Positions 22,494 to 32,393 of a stretch of 32,405 nt of DNA are shown piece after piece. The position numbers and the translations under genes were made by a program. The notes below the pieces were generated by a model, which ran no database searches, was not told the DNA's origin, and saw nothing but the letters and a program-made list of their open reading frames with translations. The DNA is taken from NCBI GenBank assembly GCA_905234015.1, contig CAJOFK010000016.1, positions 1 through 32,405 of the forward strand, written 5' to 3'. How positions within the stretch are numbered: position 1 is the first letter of the stretch; the number at the start of each line of letters is the position of its first letter. The DNA comes from an uncultured Ruminococcus sp. (GTDB lineage: Bacteria > Bacillota > Clostridia > Oscillospirales > Acutalibacteraceae).

Positions 22494-24698
22494 TTATATA
22501 GCCTTACCATTCACATACAGCTTATAACCGTTGAGGTCGATATTGCTGTTTGTTTTATCGGCGTTATCAAGAGAGGTAACGTAGGTATCGCCGGTTAAGG
22601 TGATTTTTGAGCTTTTATCGAGCTTAAGCGTAACGCTCTTTGCGGTTTTATCACCGTTAATCGTACCCTTATAGGTTGATTTAGTGAGGTTAATCGTAAC
22701 GGTTGAGATACTGTCCGCTTTAATATCGCCCGAAAGCTTCTGGTTCTCGGCGTTTAAAGTAACGTTGCCGCCGTTTGAGCCCGAGTTGCCCCATTCGCTC
22801 GTACCTTCGGCATTGATAAGAACTCCGCTGCCGAAATTGAGCGTAGTGTTTTTCAGGTTGATTTCCGCGTCGGTGTTCGTTACGAAGAACATCGGGGCGG
22901 TTTTATAATAGCTTGAGCTCTTTTTTATCGAAAGCGTTGAGTTTTCGGAAGTAAAAGTGCCTTTGCCCTCGCCTGCGTCGCCTGACATACTCTGATAAAT
23001 CATAACGCCTGCGTTATCGACGTTGTTGCGGTTGCCCGCACCGCTCGCCGTTAAGGTCGAGTTCTTTACCGTCGCGGAGTTTTTACCCTCAACAACCGTA
23101 ATCTGGGAGCCGTTGGCGGTACCCTTAGTATTGGTTACGGAGATATCGCCTGTCGAGTAGATTACCGGAGAACCGGCGCCGTTTGTAGTAAGGTCGGAGT
23201 TTTTAACCTTGACGGTACCCTCGCCGCGGTCAGTAGCGAGCGCCGCGCAGGATCCGCCCTTAGTATTAACGGTCACGTTATCGGCTTCAATATATCCGCC
23301 GTAGGTAGCGTCGAGTCCTCTCGCGGAGCTCTCGCCTGTCGTTGTGATTTTCGTATTGCTTACATATACTTTAGAGTTTTCGCCTGTTGAAAACACGGCG
23401 TTGCTGCCCTTAGCCGAGGTTTTAATCTCGGTGTTTTTTATTGTTGCGGTTGAGTTTTCTTTTACGAGCACACCCGCGTTCACTCCGTAAAATTCAGAGT
23501 TCTCGGTATTTGTGCTGTCGCCGGACTTCGTAATTTCAGCATCCTTTATCTCAGCGTTTCCGCCGTTTTCAACAAGTACCGCGCTGACGTCGCTGTCGGA
23601 GGAGCTGTAGCTCTCGGTAAGTGTTTTATTATCGGTTACGGTAGTTTTTCCTGACGCCGAAACGTTTGACGCTGAGGTTTTATCGGTTCCGTTCTGCTGA
23701 AAGGAATTGTTCTGCTGAGAGTTTCCGGGAAGCTGCATCTGCTGATGAGCCGAAGCCGCGCCCGAGGTTACGAGCTCGCAAACGGCTATCTGAGCTCCGG
23801 CAAGAGCCGCGCCGATAATTGCGGTGCACAGTATGAATATCAGAATTCTTTTAGCGCCTCTGAGCGACTCTCTGAATCCGCGCTTGTTAAAACCGGAGAG
23901 GATAAGATACATCACGAGCGCCGCGATAATAAGAGAATCCGCCGTCAACGCCGAATACTTTACAACCGTCATAAACGAGCCGCCCCTATGGTCAAAGCCG
24001 TCCTGCATAAATCCGCCGAATTGGTTGTTGTCGTTTTGGTTCTGACCGTTATCGGGAACGAAGCCGCCTGAATTATTATTTGAGTTGCTGTCGTTTGAGC
24101 TGTTGTTATCTGAATTTCCGCTGCCGGAACTGTTATTATCGGAGTTTGAGTCATTTGAATTTCCGTTAAAGCCTCGTCCGGGGAAGCTGTCGCCGTTGTT
24201 GTTTCCGTTATTATTATCCGGTACGAAGGCTGTTTGGTCGGAATTATCGCCGGAGGAGTTATCGCTCTGAGAGCTTCCGTTCATCTGCGGCGGCTGACCC
24301 GGCATACCGTTATCGGAGTTTTCGTTCTGAGAATCGCTGTCCTGAGAGTTATTACCGCTTTGACCGTCCGGCATCTGCGGCGGCTGACCGTTCTGATTAT
24401 CGGAATTGCCGTTCATCTGCGGCGGCTGACCCGGCATACCGTTATCGGAGCCGCTGTTCTGAGAATTACCGCTCTGAGAGTTATTATCCGAACTTCCGGA
24501 GTTGTTATCCGGGTTCTGCGAGCTGCTGCCGCCTTGCATATCGGGCGGCTGCTGCATACTGCCCTGACTGCTGCTCAGTTGAGGAGGGGCGCCCGATTTA
24601 CTGTCTCCGATGAAATTCATCGTGAGCACTGATACTCCGGCGAAAACCACCACCATTCCTATCATTACTGTATTTTTAACCTTGCGTGTAATTTTCAC
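22494..24698 (-). CDS. Membrane-anchored surface protein with low-complexity linker and beta-helix domain
   Basis: No named enzyme family is recognised in this 734-aa product. It has one N-terminal transmembrane helix (about 11-30), then an Asn/Ser/Gln/Asp/Gly/Pro-rich disordered stretch (about 31-245) with repeated 'DNGMPGQPPQMNG' units. Two more helices follow (about 248-270 and 284-310) with a basic loop 'NKRGFRESLRGAKR' between, which puts both large parts outside the cell. Residues about 355-734 are Thr/Ser/Asn-rich repeats of 20-25 aa ('AEIKDAEITKSGDS', 'ATIKNTEIKTSAKGS', 'GTVKVKNSDLTTNGAGS'), typical of a right-handed parallel beta-helix. The start is GTG with AAGGAGATGA upstream. Adhesion or glycan contact is plausible, but unproven. 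Confidence 0.75.
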   Translation of the reverse strand: MKITRKVKNTVMIGMVVVFAGVSVLTMNFIGDSKSGAPPQLSSSQGSMQQPPDMQGGSSSQNPDNNSGSSDNNSQSGNSQNSGSDNGMPGQPPQMNGNSDNQNGQPPQMPDGQSGNNSQDSDSQNENSDNGMPGQPPQMNGSSQSDNSSGDNSDQTAFVPDNNNGNNNGDSFPGRGFNGNSNDSNSDNNSSGSGNSDNNSSNDSNSNNNSGGFVPDNGQNQNDNNQFGGFMQDGFDHRGGSFMTVVKYSALTADSLIIAALVMYLILSGFNKRGFRESLRGAKRILIFILCTAIIGAALAGAQIAVCELVTSGAASAHQQMQLPGNSQQNNSFQQNGTDKTSASNVSASGKTTVTDNKTLTESYSSSDSDVSAVLVENGGNAEIKDAEITKSGDSTNTENSEFYGVNAGVLVKENSTATIKNTEIKTSAKGSNAVFSTGENSKVYVSNTKITTTGESSARGLDATYGGYIEADNVTVNTKGGSCAALATDRGEGTVKVKNSDLTTNGAGSPVIYSTGDISVTNTKGTANGSQITVVEGKNSATVKNSTLTASGAGNRNNVDNAGVMIYQSMSGDAGEGKGTFTSENSTLSIKKSSSYYKTAPMFFVTNTDAEINLKNTTLNFGSGVLINAEGTSEWGNSGSNGGNVTLNAENQKLSGDIKADSISTVTINLTKSTYKGTINGDKTAKSVTLKLDKSSKITLTGDTYVTSLDNADKTNSNIDLNGYKLYVNGKAI
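24277..24450 (-). repeat. Intragenic 42-bp perfect direct repeat in the low-complexity region
   Basis: The 42 bp at 24277-24318 and 24409-24450 are identical and 132 bp (44 codons) apart. They encode part of the 'DNGMPGQPPQMNG' unit; a third, partial unit lies at about 24366-24391. Such repeats can expand or shrink by slippage and change linker length in frame. Confidence 0.8.
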
Positions 24699-24837
24699 TT
24701 AAATCATCTCCTTTTTGATTTTGTACCCCTATAATAAACCCTGATTATAAAAACGGCGTGACTTAAATTTGAATTATTATTGAATTATTGTGAATTATTT
24801 TTTCACATTTATTTTCTTATTTTAATATAATGAAGTA

Positions 24838-24866
24838 TTGACAATTTTTATAATCCGTTATATACT
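24838..24866 (+). promoter_or_regulatory. Promoter of glnN
   Basis: TTGACA-N17-TATACT. The RNA start should fall near 24873, so the leader of about 70 nt contains little more than the hairpins described in the next entry. Confidence 0.75.
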
Positions 24867-24878
24867 TGCAGTTGATGA

Positions 24879-24926
24879 CGCAGCAACGGCGCTGTGAGCT
24901 ATTGCTCACGGCGCTATTTTGTTTTT
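24879..24926 (+). promoter_or_regulatory. glnN leader: intrinsic terminator with overlapping ANTAR-type hexaloop hairpin
   Basis: A 12-bp terminator stem with two wobble pairs, GGCGCTGTGAGC-TATT-GCTCACGGCGCT (24888-24915), is followed by ATTTTGTTTTT and then the ribosome site AAAGGAG. An alternative hairpin, CGCAGC-AACGGC-GCTGTG (24879-24896), uses most of the terminator's 5' arm. Its loop has six bases with A at position 1 and G at position 4, the known ANTAR recognition rule. Known targets have two such hairpins. A possible first one, GTTG-ATGACG-CAGC, has A rather than G at loop position 4 and overlaps the second. Confidence 0.6.
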
Positions 24927-24941
24927 AAAGGAGAATGGATA

Positions 24942-27035
24942 ATGGTTAATGTTCCCGAATTATTCGGAAGTAATGTATTCAACGATGACGTAATGAGAGA
25001 TAAACTCCCTAAGCCCATCTATAAAGCTCTCAAGAAAACTATTCAGGACGGCGCAACGCTTGACGACAGCGTAGCAAACGCCGTAGCCCACGCTATGAAG
25101 GAATGGGCAATTGAAAAAGGCTGTACTCATTACACTCACTGGTTCCAGCCGCTCACCGGAGTTACCGCGGAAAAGCACGACAGCTTTATCACACCCGACG
25201 GCGACGGCAGAGTTATTATGACATTCTCGGGTAAAGAGCTTATCAAGGGCGAACCCGACGCGTCCTCATTCCCCTCAGGCGGTATCCGCGCAACATTTGA
25301 AGCGAGAGGCTACACCGCGTGGGACCCCACCTCCCCTGCTTTTGCAAAGGACGGAACGCTTTATATTCCGACGGCGTTCTGCTCATATACGGGAGAGGTT
25401 CTCGATAAAAAAACACCGCTTCTCCGTTCGATGGAAAAGCTCTCAAAGGAAGCCGTCCGCATACTTAATATTCTCGGAAAGCCCGAGGTTAACCACGTTG
25501 TTACAACCGTAGGTCCCGAGCAGGAATACTTCCTTATTGATAAAGATATGTATAACGCGCGCCCCGACCTTATCTTCACGGGACGTACACTCTTCGGAGC
25601 AAAGGCTCCCAAGGGTCAGGAGCTCGACGACCACTACTTCGGCTCGATTAAAACAAGAATCGGCGAGTTTATGGCGGAGCTCGACCGCGAGCTCTGGTCC
25701 TACGGCATTTACGCTAAAACCGAGCACAACGAGGTTGCGCCCTCACAGCACGAGGTTGCGCCGATTTTCACCACCGCCAACGTAGCTGTTGATAACAACG
25801 AGCTGCTTATGGAGATTCTTAAAAAGACAGCCGAGAAATTCGACCTCGTATGTCTCCTGCACGAAAAGCCCTTCGCGGGCGTTAACGGCTCGGGCAAGCA
25901 CAACAACTGGTCGCTCTTTACCAACACCGGCGAAAACCTCTTAAAGCCCGGCAAGAACCCCTCGGAGAACGTTCAGTTCTTAATCTTCCTCGCGGCTATC
26001 GTAAAGGCGGTCGACGATTATCAGGACTTACTCAGAATTTCCGTAGCTTCCGCAGGCAACGACCACCGTCTCGGCGCTAACGAGGCTCCGCCCGCAATCT
26101 TATCGGTATTCCTCGGCGACGATTTAGGCGCGGTAGTTGACTCAATCGAAATCGGCGAGGAGCACGAGAGCGAAGGCAAAAAGAGCATGGACCTCGGCGT
26201 TGAGGTTCTTCCCACAGTCCGCAAGGACACAACCGACCGCAACCGTACCTCTCCGTTCGCGTTTACCGGAAACCGCTTTGAGTTCAGAATGTTAGGCTCA
26301 GCCGCCAACATCGCCAGCGCGAATATCATTCTCAACACAGCCGTAGCCGAGGAGCTCAGGGAATTTGCCGACAGGCTCGAATCCGTAAAGGATGTTAAGT
26401 CGGCGGCTAAAAGACTCGTTGTAAGAACCTTTAAAAAGCATGACCGCATTATCTTCAACGGCGACAACTACTCCGAGGAGTGGGTTGAGGAAGCCGAAAG
26501 ACGCGGACTTTATAACTTAAAGAGCGTTCCCGACGCGGTAAGACATTATCTCGACGAAAAGAACATCAAGCTCTTTGCCGAAAACGGCGTACTTACCGAG
26601 CAGGAGCTCAACGCGCGCTACGAGGTTGAGCTTGAGAATTACGCGAAGCTAATCAACATCGAGGCGCTCACAATGCTCGATATGGCTAAAAAGGACATTA
26701 TCCCCGCCGTAACCGAGTACGTTAAGAGCTTAACCGATACGGCGCTCGCAAAGCAGGCGCTTTCACCCGATATTCCGACAAGCCTTGAGCGCGATCTTAT
26801 TATCGACTTAAGCCAGAAGCTCGTATGCTTCTCAAATAAGGTTAAGGATTTAGAGAACGACCTCATCAACGCAGGCGAGCACGCCGACGATATGCAGGAA
26901 TACGCGGATTATTACTGCCGCACCGTATTCGCGGATATGCAGGCGCTGAGGGCAATCGGCGACGATATGGAAACCGAAACCTCGTCCGAGTATTGGCCTT
27001 ATCCCTCATACGGCGAAATGCTTTTCGGAGTTTAA
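24942..27035 (+). CDS. glnN: Glutamine synthetase type III
   Basis: It makes glutamine from glutamate, ammonium and ATP. The length (697 aa) and the N-terminus '[22 protein letters not shown]' identify the large dodecameric GSIII class. Active-site blocks are '[12 protein letters not shown]', '[18 protein letters not shown]', '[23 protein letters not shown]', '[22 protein letters not shown]' and '[20 protein letters not shown]'. The track's 16-residue extension (MSYCSRR...) is a translation of the leader terminator. The ATG at 24942 lies 8 nt after AAAGGAG. Expression is probably controlled by antitermination in the leader. gdhA, the other ammonium-assimilating gene, lies 0.5 kb downstream, convergent. 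Confidence 0.97.
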   Translation: MVNVPELFGSNVFNDDVMRDKLPKPIYKALKKTIQDGATLDDSVANAVAHAMKEWAIEKGCTHYTHWFQPLTGVTAEKHDSFITPDGDGRVIMTFSGKELIKGEPDASSFPSGGIRATFEARGYTAWDPTSPAFAKDGTLYIPTAFCSYTGEVLDKKTPLLRSMEKLSKEAVRILNILGKPEVNHVVTTVGPEQEYFLIDKDMYNARPDLIFTGRTLFGAKAPKGQELDDHYFGSIKTRIGEFMAELDRELWSYGIYAKTEHNEVAPSQHEVAPIFTTANVAVDNNELLMEILKKTAEKFDLVCLLHEKPFAGVNGSGKHNNWSLFTNTGENLLKPGKNPSENVQFLIFLAAIVKAVDDYQDLLRISVASAGNDHRLGANEAPPAILSVFLGDDLGAVVDSIEIGEEHESEGKKSMDLGVEVLPTVRKDTTDRNRTSPFAFTGNRFEFRMLGSAANIASANIILNTAVAEELREFADRLESVKDVKSAAKRLVVRTFKKHDRIIFNGDNYSEEWVEEAERRGLYNLKSVPDAVRHYLDEKNIKLFAENGVLTEQELNARYEVELENYAKLINIEALTMLDMAKKDIIPAVTEYVKSLTDTALAKQALSPDIPTSLERDLIIDLSQKLVCFSNKVKDLENDLINAGEHADDMQEYADYYCRTVFADMQALRAIGDDMETETSSEYWPYPSYGEMLFGV

Positions 27036-27052
27036 TTAAAAACAAACAGCAA

Positions 27053-27085
27053 AAGGGACTGTCGCAAATAATGCGACAGTCCCTT
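27053..27085. terminator. Terminator after glnN
   Basis: AAGGGACTGTCGCA-AATAA-TGCGACAGTCCCTT is a perfect 14-bp stem in the convergent spacer between glnN and the YbjQ-family gene, usable in both directions. Confidence 0.88.
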
Positions 27086-27117
27086 AATAGTTAACTGATT
27101 TATTAACCGCTGAAGAA

Positions 27118-27429
27118 TTAAGCAAACTTAACGGCTGTGCCTGTTGCTAAAATCTCGGCAGCGCCCTGCATAACGGATGAGCTTGAGAAACGTACGCATA
27201 CTACAGCGTCAGCGCCCATCTGCTCAGCCTTCTCAATCATTCTGCCGATAGCAACCTCTCTTGCCTCAGCGAGCATCTTTGTGTAGGAGCCTACTTCGCC
27301 GCCTACAATGCTTCTGAAGCCTGCACCCATATCCTTAAAAGCGTTCTTTGACTGAACTGTGCTTCCGGATACGAGACCGAGAGTCTGTAAGGCCTTGCCT
27401 GAAATTGTTTCTGTTGTTACGATAATCAT
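27118..27429 (-). CDS. YbjQ family (DUF74) protein
   Basis: The 103-aa product matches the YbjQ/DUF74 family in full: 'IIVTTETISGKALQTLGLVSGSTVQSKN' and 'AREVAIGRMIEKAEQMGADAVVCVRFSSSSV'. Members form pentameric rings and are annotated as possible heavy-metal-binding proteins, but the function is unproven. The ribosome site is AGGAGGT. The gene is monocistronic, with its own promoter and the shared glnN terminator. Confidence 0.9.
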   Translation of the reverse strand: MIIVTTETISGKALQTLGLVSGSTVQSKNAFKDMGAGFRSIVGGEVGSYTKMLAEAREVAIGRMIEKAEQMGADAVVCVRFSSSSVMQGAAEILATGTAVKFA

Positions 27430-27459
27430 TTTTATACCTCCTAAAAATATAATAAACTG

Positions 27460-27488
27460 ATTATATATTATTTATGAATATAATGCAA
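27460..27488 (-). promoter_or_regulatory. Promoter of the YbjQ-family gene
   Basis: On the minus strand CTTGCAT-N17-TATAAT, with a perfect -10, ending 31 nt before the start codon. Confidence 0.65.
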
Positions 27489-27527
27489 GTATTTATTGTC
27501 GTTTAAAAAAGTATAAACGCCGGCAAT

Positions 27528-27558
27528 AAAGGCTGTTCAACGATCTTGAACAGCCTTT
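27528..27558 (-). terminator. Terminator of gdhA
   Basis: AAAGGCTGTTCAA-CGATC-TTGAACAGCCTTT is a perfect 13-bp stem located 20 bp after the gdhA stop. Confidence 0.88.
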
Positions 27559-27578
27559 TAATTTAAATTGCAAATTAA

Positions 27579-28940
<1,362 letters not shown>

Positions 28941-28971
28941 TCAAAGTTATAAGCATTTTTAACACTTTAAT

Positions 28972-29000
28972 ATAATAACATATGGATTTTTAAATTGCAA
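28972..29000 (-). promoter_or_regulatory. Promoter of gdhA
   Basis: On the minus strand CTTGCAA-N17-TATTAT, the same two hexamers as ackA, ending about 47 nt before the start codon. Confidence 0.6.
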
Positions 29001-29122
29001 GTTATTTTTTAATAAATTTCAGTTTTATATATATTTATTATTTTTTTGCGTCGGTTTTGCGTGGTTTTAGGCAACTTACTTGCATTTTAAGCGTAAAATC
29101 GGCTGTAAATACTCAAAATCCG

Positions 29123-29151
29123 GTTAAAACACCCCGTATACCGGTTTTAAC
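29123..29151. promoter_or_regulatory. Inverted repeat upstream of the galactanase gene, possible operator
   Basis: GTTAAAAC (29123-29130) and GTTTTAAC (29144-29151) form an 8-bp inverted repeat with a 13-nt spacer, 43 bp upstream of the GH53 -35 element. The rest of the 328-bp divergent spacer (28926-29253) holds only the two promoters and T/A-rich sequence. Confidence 0.4.
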
Positions 29152-29193
29152 GCTCACAATTATCCCTGCTTCCGATTACTTCTAAGCTTTTTC

Positions 29194-29223
29194 TTTACAA
29201 CCGTATTTATATTATGATATAAT
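29194..29223 (+). promoter_or_regulatory. Promoter of the galactanase gene
   Basis: TTTACA-N18-TATAAT ends about 30 nt before the start codon; the -10 is perfect and the spacer one base longer than ideal. Confidence 0.55.
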
Positions 29224-29253
29224 TTTTTCAACACAATTATGAGGTAAAACGAT

Positions 29254-30720
29254 ATGAAAAAGCTCGTTTCAATTATAATCTCAGCCGTGCTGACGCTCGC
29301 TTTTATGATATCGCCCGAAGCGCTGAAGGTTGATAAAATAAACTTTAATAATCCCGATTTTATACGGGGGATGGATATCTCGTCCGTTATCTCGCTCGAA
29401 AACTCCGGCGTAAAATTTTACGACGCTAAAGGAAATGAAGCCGATATTTTTAAAACGCTTTCTGAAAACGGCGTGAATTACATCCGCGTGAGAGTATGGA
29501 ACAATCCTTTCGATAAAGACGGCAACGGCTACGGCGGAGGAAATAACGACGTAAATACCGCCTGTAAAATCGGAAAGCGCGCGGCGGATAACAATATGAA
29601 GCTGCTGGTTGATTTTCACTACTCCGATTTCTGGGCGGATCCGTCTAAGCAAAAGGCTCCGAAAAGCTGGGAAGGCTTAACCGTTGAGAATAAGGAAATT
29701 ATAATCGCCGAATATACCGAAAACTCCCTTAATGAGATTAAAAACGCGGGAGCCGATATCGGAATGGTACAAATCGGCAACGAAACCAACGGCGGGCTCG
29801 CGGGCGAATACTCCGAGGAAAACAAGGCGAAGCTTTTTAAAGCCGCAGGAGAGGCAGTCAGGGAGTTTAACTCTGAGGTTAAAATCGCCGTACATTTCAC
29901 CAACCCCGAAAATACCGAAACGATGAAATACTTCGCGGACTATCTCAATAATTACGAAGTTGATTACGACGTTTTCGCGGTTTCCTACTACCCTTACTGG
30001 CACGGAAGCCTTTCAAATCTCACCGAGGTTTTAAGCTATCCTGCCGAAAAATACGGTAAGTACGCTATGGTAGCGGAAACCTCCTACGCCAACACCTTAA
30101 CCGATACGGACGGTCATCCCAACACAGTTTCCGAATACAGCAACAACTCGGGCGATAACCTGCTGTGGGACTTTACACCTCAGGGACAGGCGGACGAGGT
30201 ACGCGCCGTAATGAACGCCGTCAATAACGTTAAGAACAATAAAGGTCTCGGAGTGTTCTACTGGGAAGGCGCGTGGATAAGCGTCGGCGATACAAGCACG
30301 CTCAGCGGAACTCAATACACCGAAAGGCTCAACGCCAATAAAAAACTGTGGGAAAGCTTCGGAAGCGGCTGGGCTTGTTCTTATTCGGTCGAATATGACG
30401 CTGACGACGCCGGTAAATACTACGGCGGCTCGGCAGTTGATAATCAGGCGTTTTTTAACGCTCAGGGAAAGCCTCTCCCCTCCTTAAAGGTTTTTAAATA
30501 TGTATATTCCGACGTGCTCCGGGGCGACTCAAACGACGACGGCGAGGTTGATATCCTCGACGCAACCGCAATCCAAAAGCACGCTGCAAAGCTAAAGGAC
30601 ATAAACGAAACCGCCGCCGATGTTAACGGCGACGGAGCTGTTACTATTACAGACGCGACAATCATTCAAAAGTATATCGCGAAGATTGAGGTTGAATGTA
30701 ACATTAATCAGTTAGTCTGA
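29254..30720 (+). CDS. Secreted GH53 arabinogalactan endo-beta-1,4-galactanase with type I dockerin
   Basis: It cleaves beta-1,4-galactan side chains of pectin outside the cell. The 488-aa product has a signal peptide (about 1-24) and a GH53 domain (about 36-400): 'FIRGMDISSVISLENSGVKFYD', 'NYIRVRVWNNP', 'LLVDFHYSDFWADPSKQKAPKSW'. The acid/base is Glu177 in 'QIGNETNGG' and the nucleophile Glu275 in 'MVAETSYA'. Residues about 424-480 form a dockerin with two EF-hand-like repeats, 'GDSNDDGEVDILDATAIQKH' and 'ADVNGDGAVTITDATIIQKY'. The dockerin implies attachment to a cohesin scaffold encoded elsewhere, as in cellulosome-forming Ruminococcus. The start follows GAGGT. Its 3' end overlaps the convergent phosphoesterase gene by 17 bp. 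Confidence 0.95.
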   Translation: MKKLVSIIISAVLTLAFMISPEALKVDKINFNNPDFIRGMDISSVISLENSGVKFYDAKGNEADIFKTLSENGVNYIRVRVWNNPFDKDGNGYGGGNNDVNTACKIGKRAADNNMKLLVDFHYSDFWADPSKQKAPKSWEGLTVENKEIIIAEYTENSLNEIKNAGADIGMVQIGNETNGGLAGEYSEENKAKLFKAAGEAVREFNSEVKIAVHFTNPENTETMKYFADYLNNYEVDYDVFAVSYYPYWHGSLSNLTEVLSYPAEKYGKYAMVAETSYANTLTDTDGHPNTVSEYSNNSGDNLLWDFTPQGQADEVRAVMNAVNNVKNNKGLGVFYWEGAWISVGDTSTLSGTQYTERLNANKKLWESFGSGWACSYSVEYDADDAGKYYGGSAVDNQAFFNAQGKPLPSLKVFKYVYSDVLRGDSNDDGEVDILDATAIQKHAAKLKDINETAADVNGDGAVTITDATIIQKYIAKIEVECNINQLV

Positions 30721-31510
30721 TTTTTACTATTTCACGGGGATTGTTAAACCTCGGCAGCGCGACGGTATTTGAACAGCCTGCGCTCACTACGAGCCTGTTG
30801 TCAAACACTCCCTTATCATATTTCGGGGGTATGCCCTCGCCTGAGGACAAAATCCCCTTGCCGAAGAACCGTACCTGACCGCCGTGGTTATGTCCCGCGA
30901 GCACGAGGTCGATATCGGTATCCTTAATAAACAGGTCGTAGCAAATCGGGTGGTGGCTTAATAGGATTTTATAACCGTCCTTTTCGGCGTAAGCCTTAAG
31001 CCACTCCTCGTCATAAAAGGTAGAGAGCCCGCCTATAACAACCTTTCTGCCCTTTAAATTAACCGTGACGTCACGGTTATCGAGCAGGGTTATTCCGAGC
31101 CTGTCAAAAAGCTCAAAATCCTCCTCTAAAAACAACTGCTCGTGGTTTCCTACGCTCATATATACGGGCGCGATTTCGGAGAATTTTTTGAGTAAGTCAT
31201 AGGTTTTTTCAATCGGAAGTCTTTTATTGCGGGTAATTATCATCGCCGCGCGGTTAACGTAATACGCAATTTCAAAAAGCACTTTTCTTACTATTCCACG
31301 CTTTTTATCGGGGGTGCCGTATTTATTGCCGTCATAACGCTCCAGCGTATCGCCGGCTATCGCGATAATATCGGGCTCAGCCTGCTTTATCAGCTCTATG
31401 AATCGGTCGTCGGGGCGCTCGTGAATATCCGCGGCAAGCGCAATCGTAAGCGGCGTTTTAAATCCGGAGCCGGTAATATTATATTCAGTTAAAACAGGAA
31501 TTTTCGCCAT
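30704..31510 (-). CDS. Calcineurin-like metallophosphoesterase
   Basis: The 268-aa product carries all metal-binding motifs of the calcineurin-like superfamily in order: D-x-H 'LAADIHERPD' (Asp28, His30), 'AIAGDTLE' (Asp54), 'SVGNHEQ', 'LLSHHP' and 'LAGHNHGGQVRF'. This order resembles YkuE-type phosphoesterases. The track's N-terminus (MKLSICPIW...) covers the promoter; the ATG at 31510 lies 8 nt after AAAGGAG. No signal peptide is clear in this form. The substrate is unknown. The stop overlaps the galactanase gene by 17 bp, with no terminator between them. Confidence 0.9.
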   Translation of the reverse strand: MAKIPVLTEYNITGSGFKTPLTIALAADIHERPDDRFIELIKQAEPDIIAIAGDTLERYDGNKYGTPDKKRGIVRKVLFEIAYYVNRAAMIITRNKRLPIEKTYDLLKKFSEIAPVYMSVGNHEQLFLEEDFELFDRLGITLLDNRDVTVNLKGRKVVIGGLSTFYDEEWLKAYAEKDGYKILLSHHPICYDLFIKDTDIDLVLAGHNHGGQVRFFGKGILSSGEGIPPKYDKGVFDNRLVVSAGCSNTVALPRFNNPREIVKIRLTD

Positions 31511-31537
31511 AATTACCGCTCCTTTCATTATAATAAT

Positions 31538-31566
31538 ATTATATCCTTTCAGCGTAACCGTGTCAA
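31538..31566 (-). promoter_or_regulatory. Promoter of the metallophosphoesterase gene
   Basis: On the minus strand TTGACA-N17-TATAAT: both hexamers and the spacing are consensus. It sits 18-46 bp before the amidohydrolase start, so transcription of the two divergent genes is likely to interfere. Confidence 0.85.
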
Positions 31567-31583
31567 ACGAATGAGGTGAAAAA

Positions 31584-32393
31584 ATGATTATCGACACCCA
31601 CACCCATATCGGGCATATGCTCAATTTCAATATGAAGGAAAGCGACCTGCTTTATTCTATTGAGAAATACAATATTGACTTCTCGCTCGTAAGCAATATC
31701 GAGTGCGTTGAAGCCGGCCATAAGGGACATATTATCCCGAAATTTCTGCAAAAAAACGAGCAGAAGGTTCTTGAAAGAACGCTCGGCTTCGTGCGCAAAC
31801 ATCCGGATAAGCTCGGGGCGCTTATATGGCTTAAGCTCAGGCGCGGAGAGCCCGGCGGAAAATTCATAAAGACGATTGAGGACAACCTCGATATCATCTA
31901 CGGCATTAAGCTTCATCCGTTTCATTCGAGAGTAGCTCCCGATGATAAGAAAGCGGAATTCGTTTATAAGCTCGCCGAAAAATACAGCCTTCCCGTAGTA
32001 TCGCACACAGGCGGCTGTGAAGAAGCGCGCTCAATTCACCTTTACAACGCCGCGAACGCTCACCCGAACATCAACTTCGTTATGGTTCATATGGATTTAG
32101 GCACCGATAACCGCGAGGCGCTCGAGCTGCTCGGAAAGCTCCCGAACCTGTACGGCGATACAACGTGGGTTCCGATTCAGACGACCGTCGAAGCAATTAA
32201 GCGTTACGGAAGTGAGAAAATGCTTTTCGGCTCCGACAACCCTATCGACGGCAGAGACACCTATCTTTGCAATAAAACAGGCGACCGCTCGCTGTATCAG
32301 CAGTATTTTAACGAGCTTAAAAAGCTTATCTCAGCGGAGGATTACGATAATCTTATGTATAAAAACGCCGTAAGACTGTTTAAAATAAAATAG
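31584..32393 (+). CDS. Amidohydrolase family protein (TIM-barrel metal hydrolase)
   Basis: The 269-aa product fits the Amidohydro_2 type: 'IIDTHTHIGH' (H-x-H metal pair), 'GIKLHPFHSR' (possible metal-bridging or active-site Lys), 'PVVSHTGG', 'VMVHMDLG' and 'MLFGSDNPIDGRDTY' (metal-binding Asp). Related proteins hydrolyse or decarboxylate small cyclic or acidic substrates, and many have no known substrate. The ribosome site is GAGGTG. The gene is complete, ending 12 bp before the window edge, and is divergent from the phosphoesterase. Confidence 0.88.
   Translation: MIIDTHTHIGHMLNFNMKESDLLYSIEKYNIDFSLVSNIECVEAGHKGHIIPKFLQKNEQKVLERTLGFVRKHPDKLGALIWLKLRRGEPGGKFIKTIEDNLDIIYGIKLHPFHSRVAPDDKKAEFVYKLAEKYSLPVVSHTGGCEEARSIHLYNAANAHPNINFVMVHMDLGTDNREALELLGKLPNLYGDTTWVPIQTTVEAIKRYGSEKMLFGSDNPIDGRDTYLCNKTGDRSLYQQYFNELKKLISAEDYDNLMYKNAVRLFKIK

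Noticed and set aside
24234-24632. 132-aa + strand ORF
   Set aside because: Repetitive antisense of the low-complexity linker; its repeats simply mirror the coding repeats.
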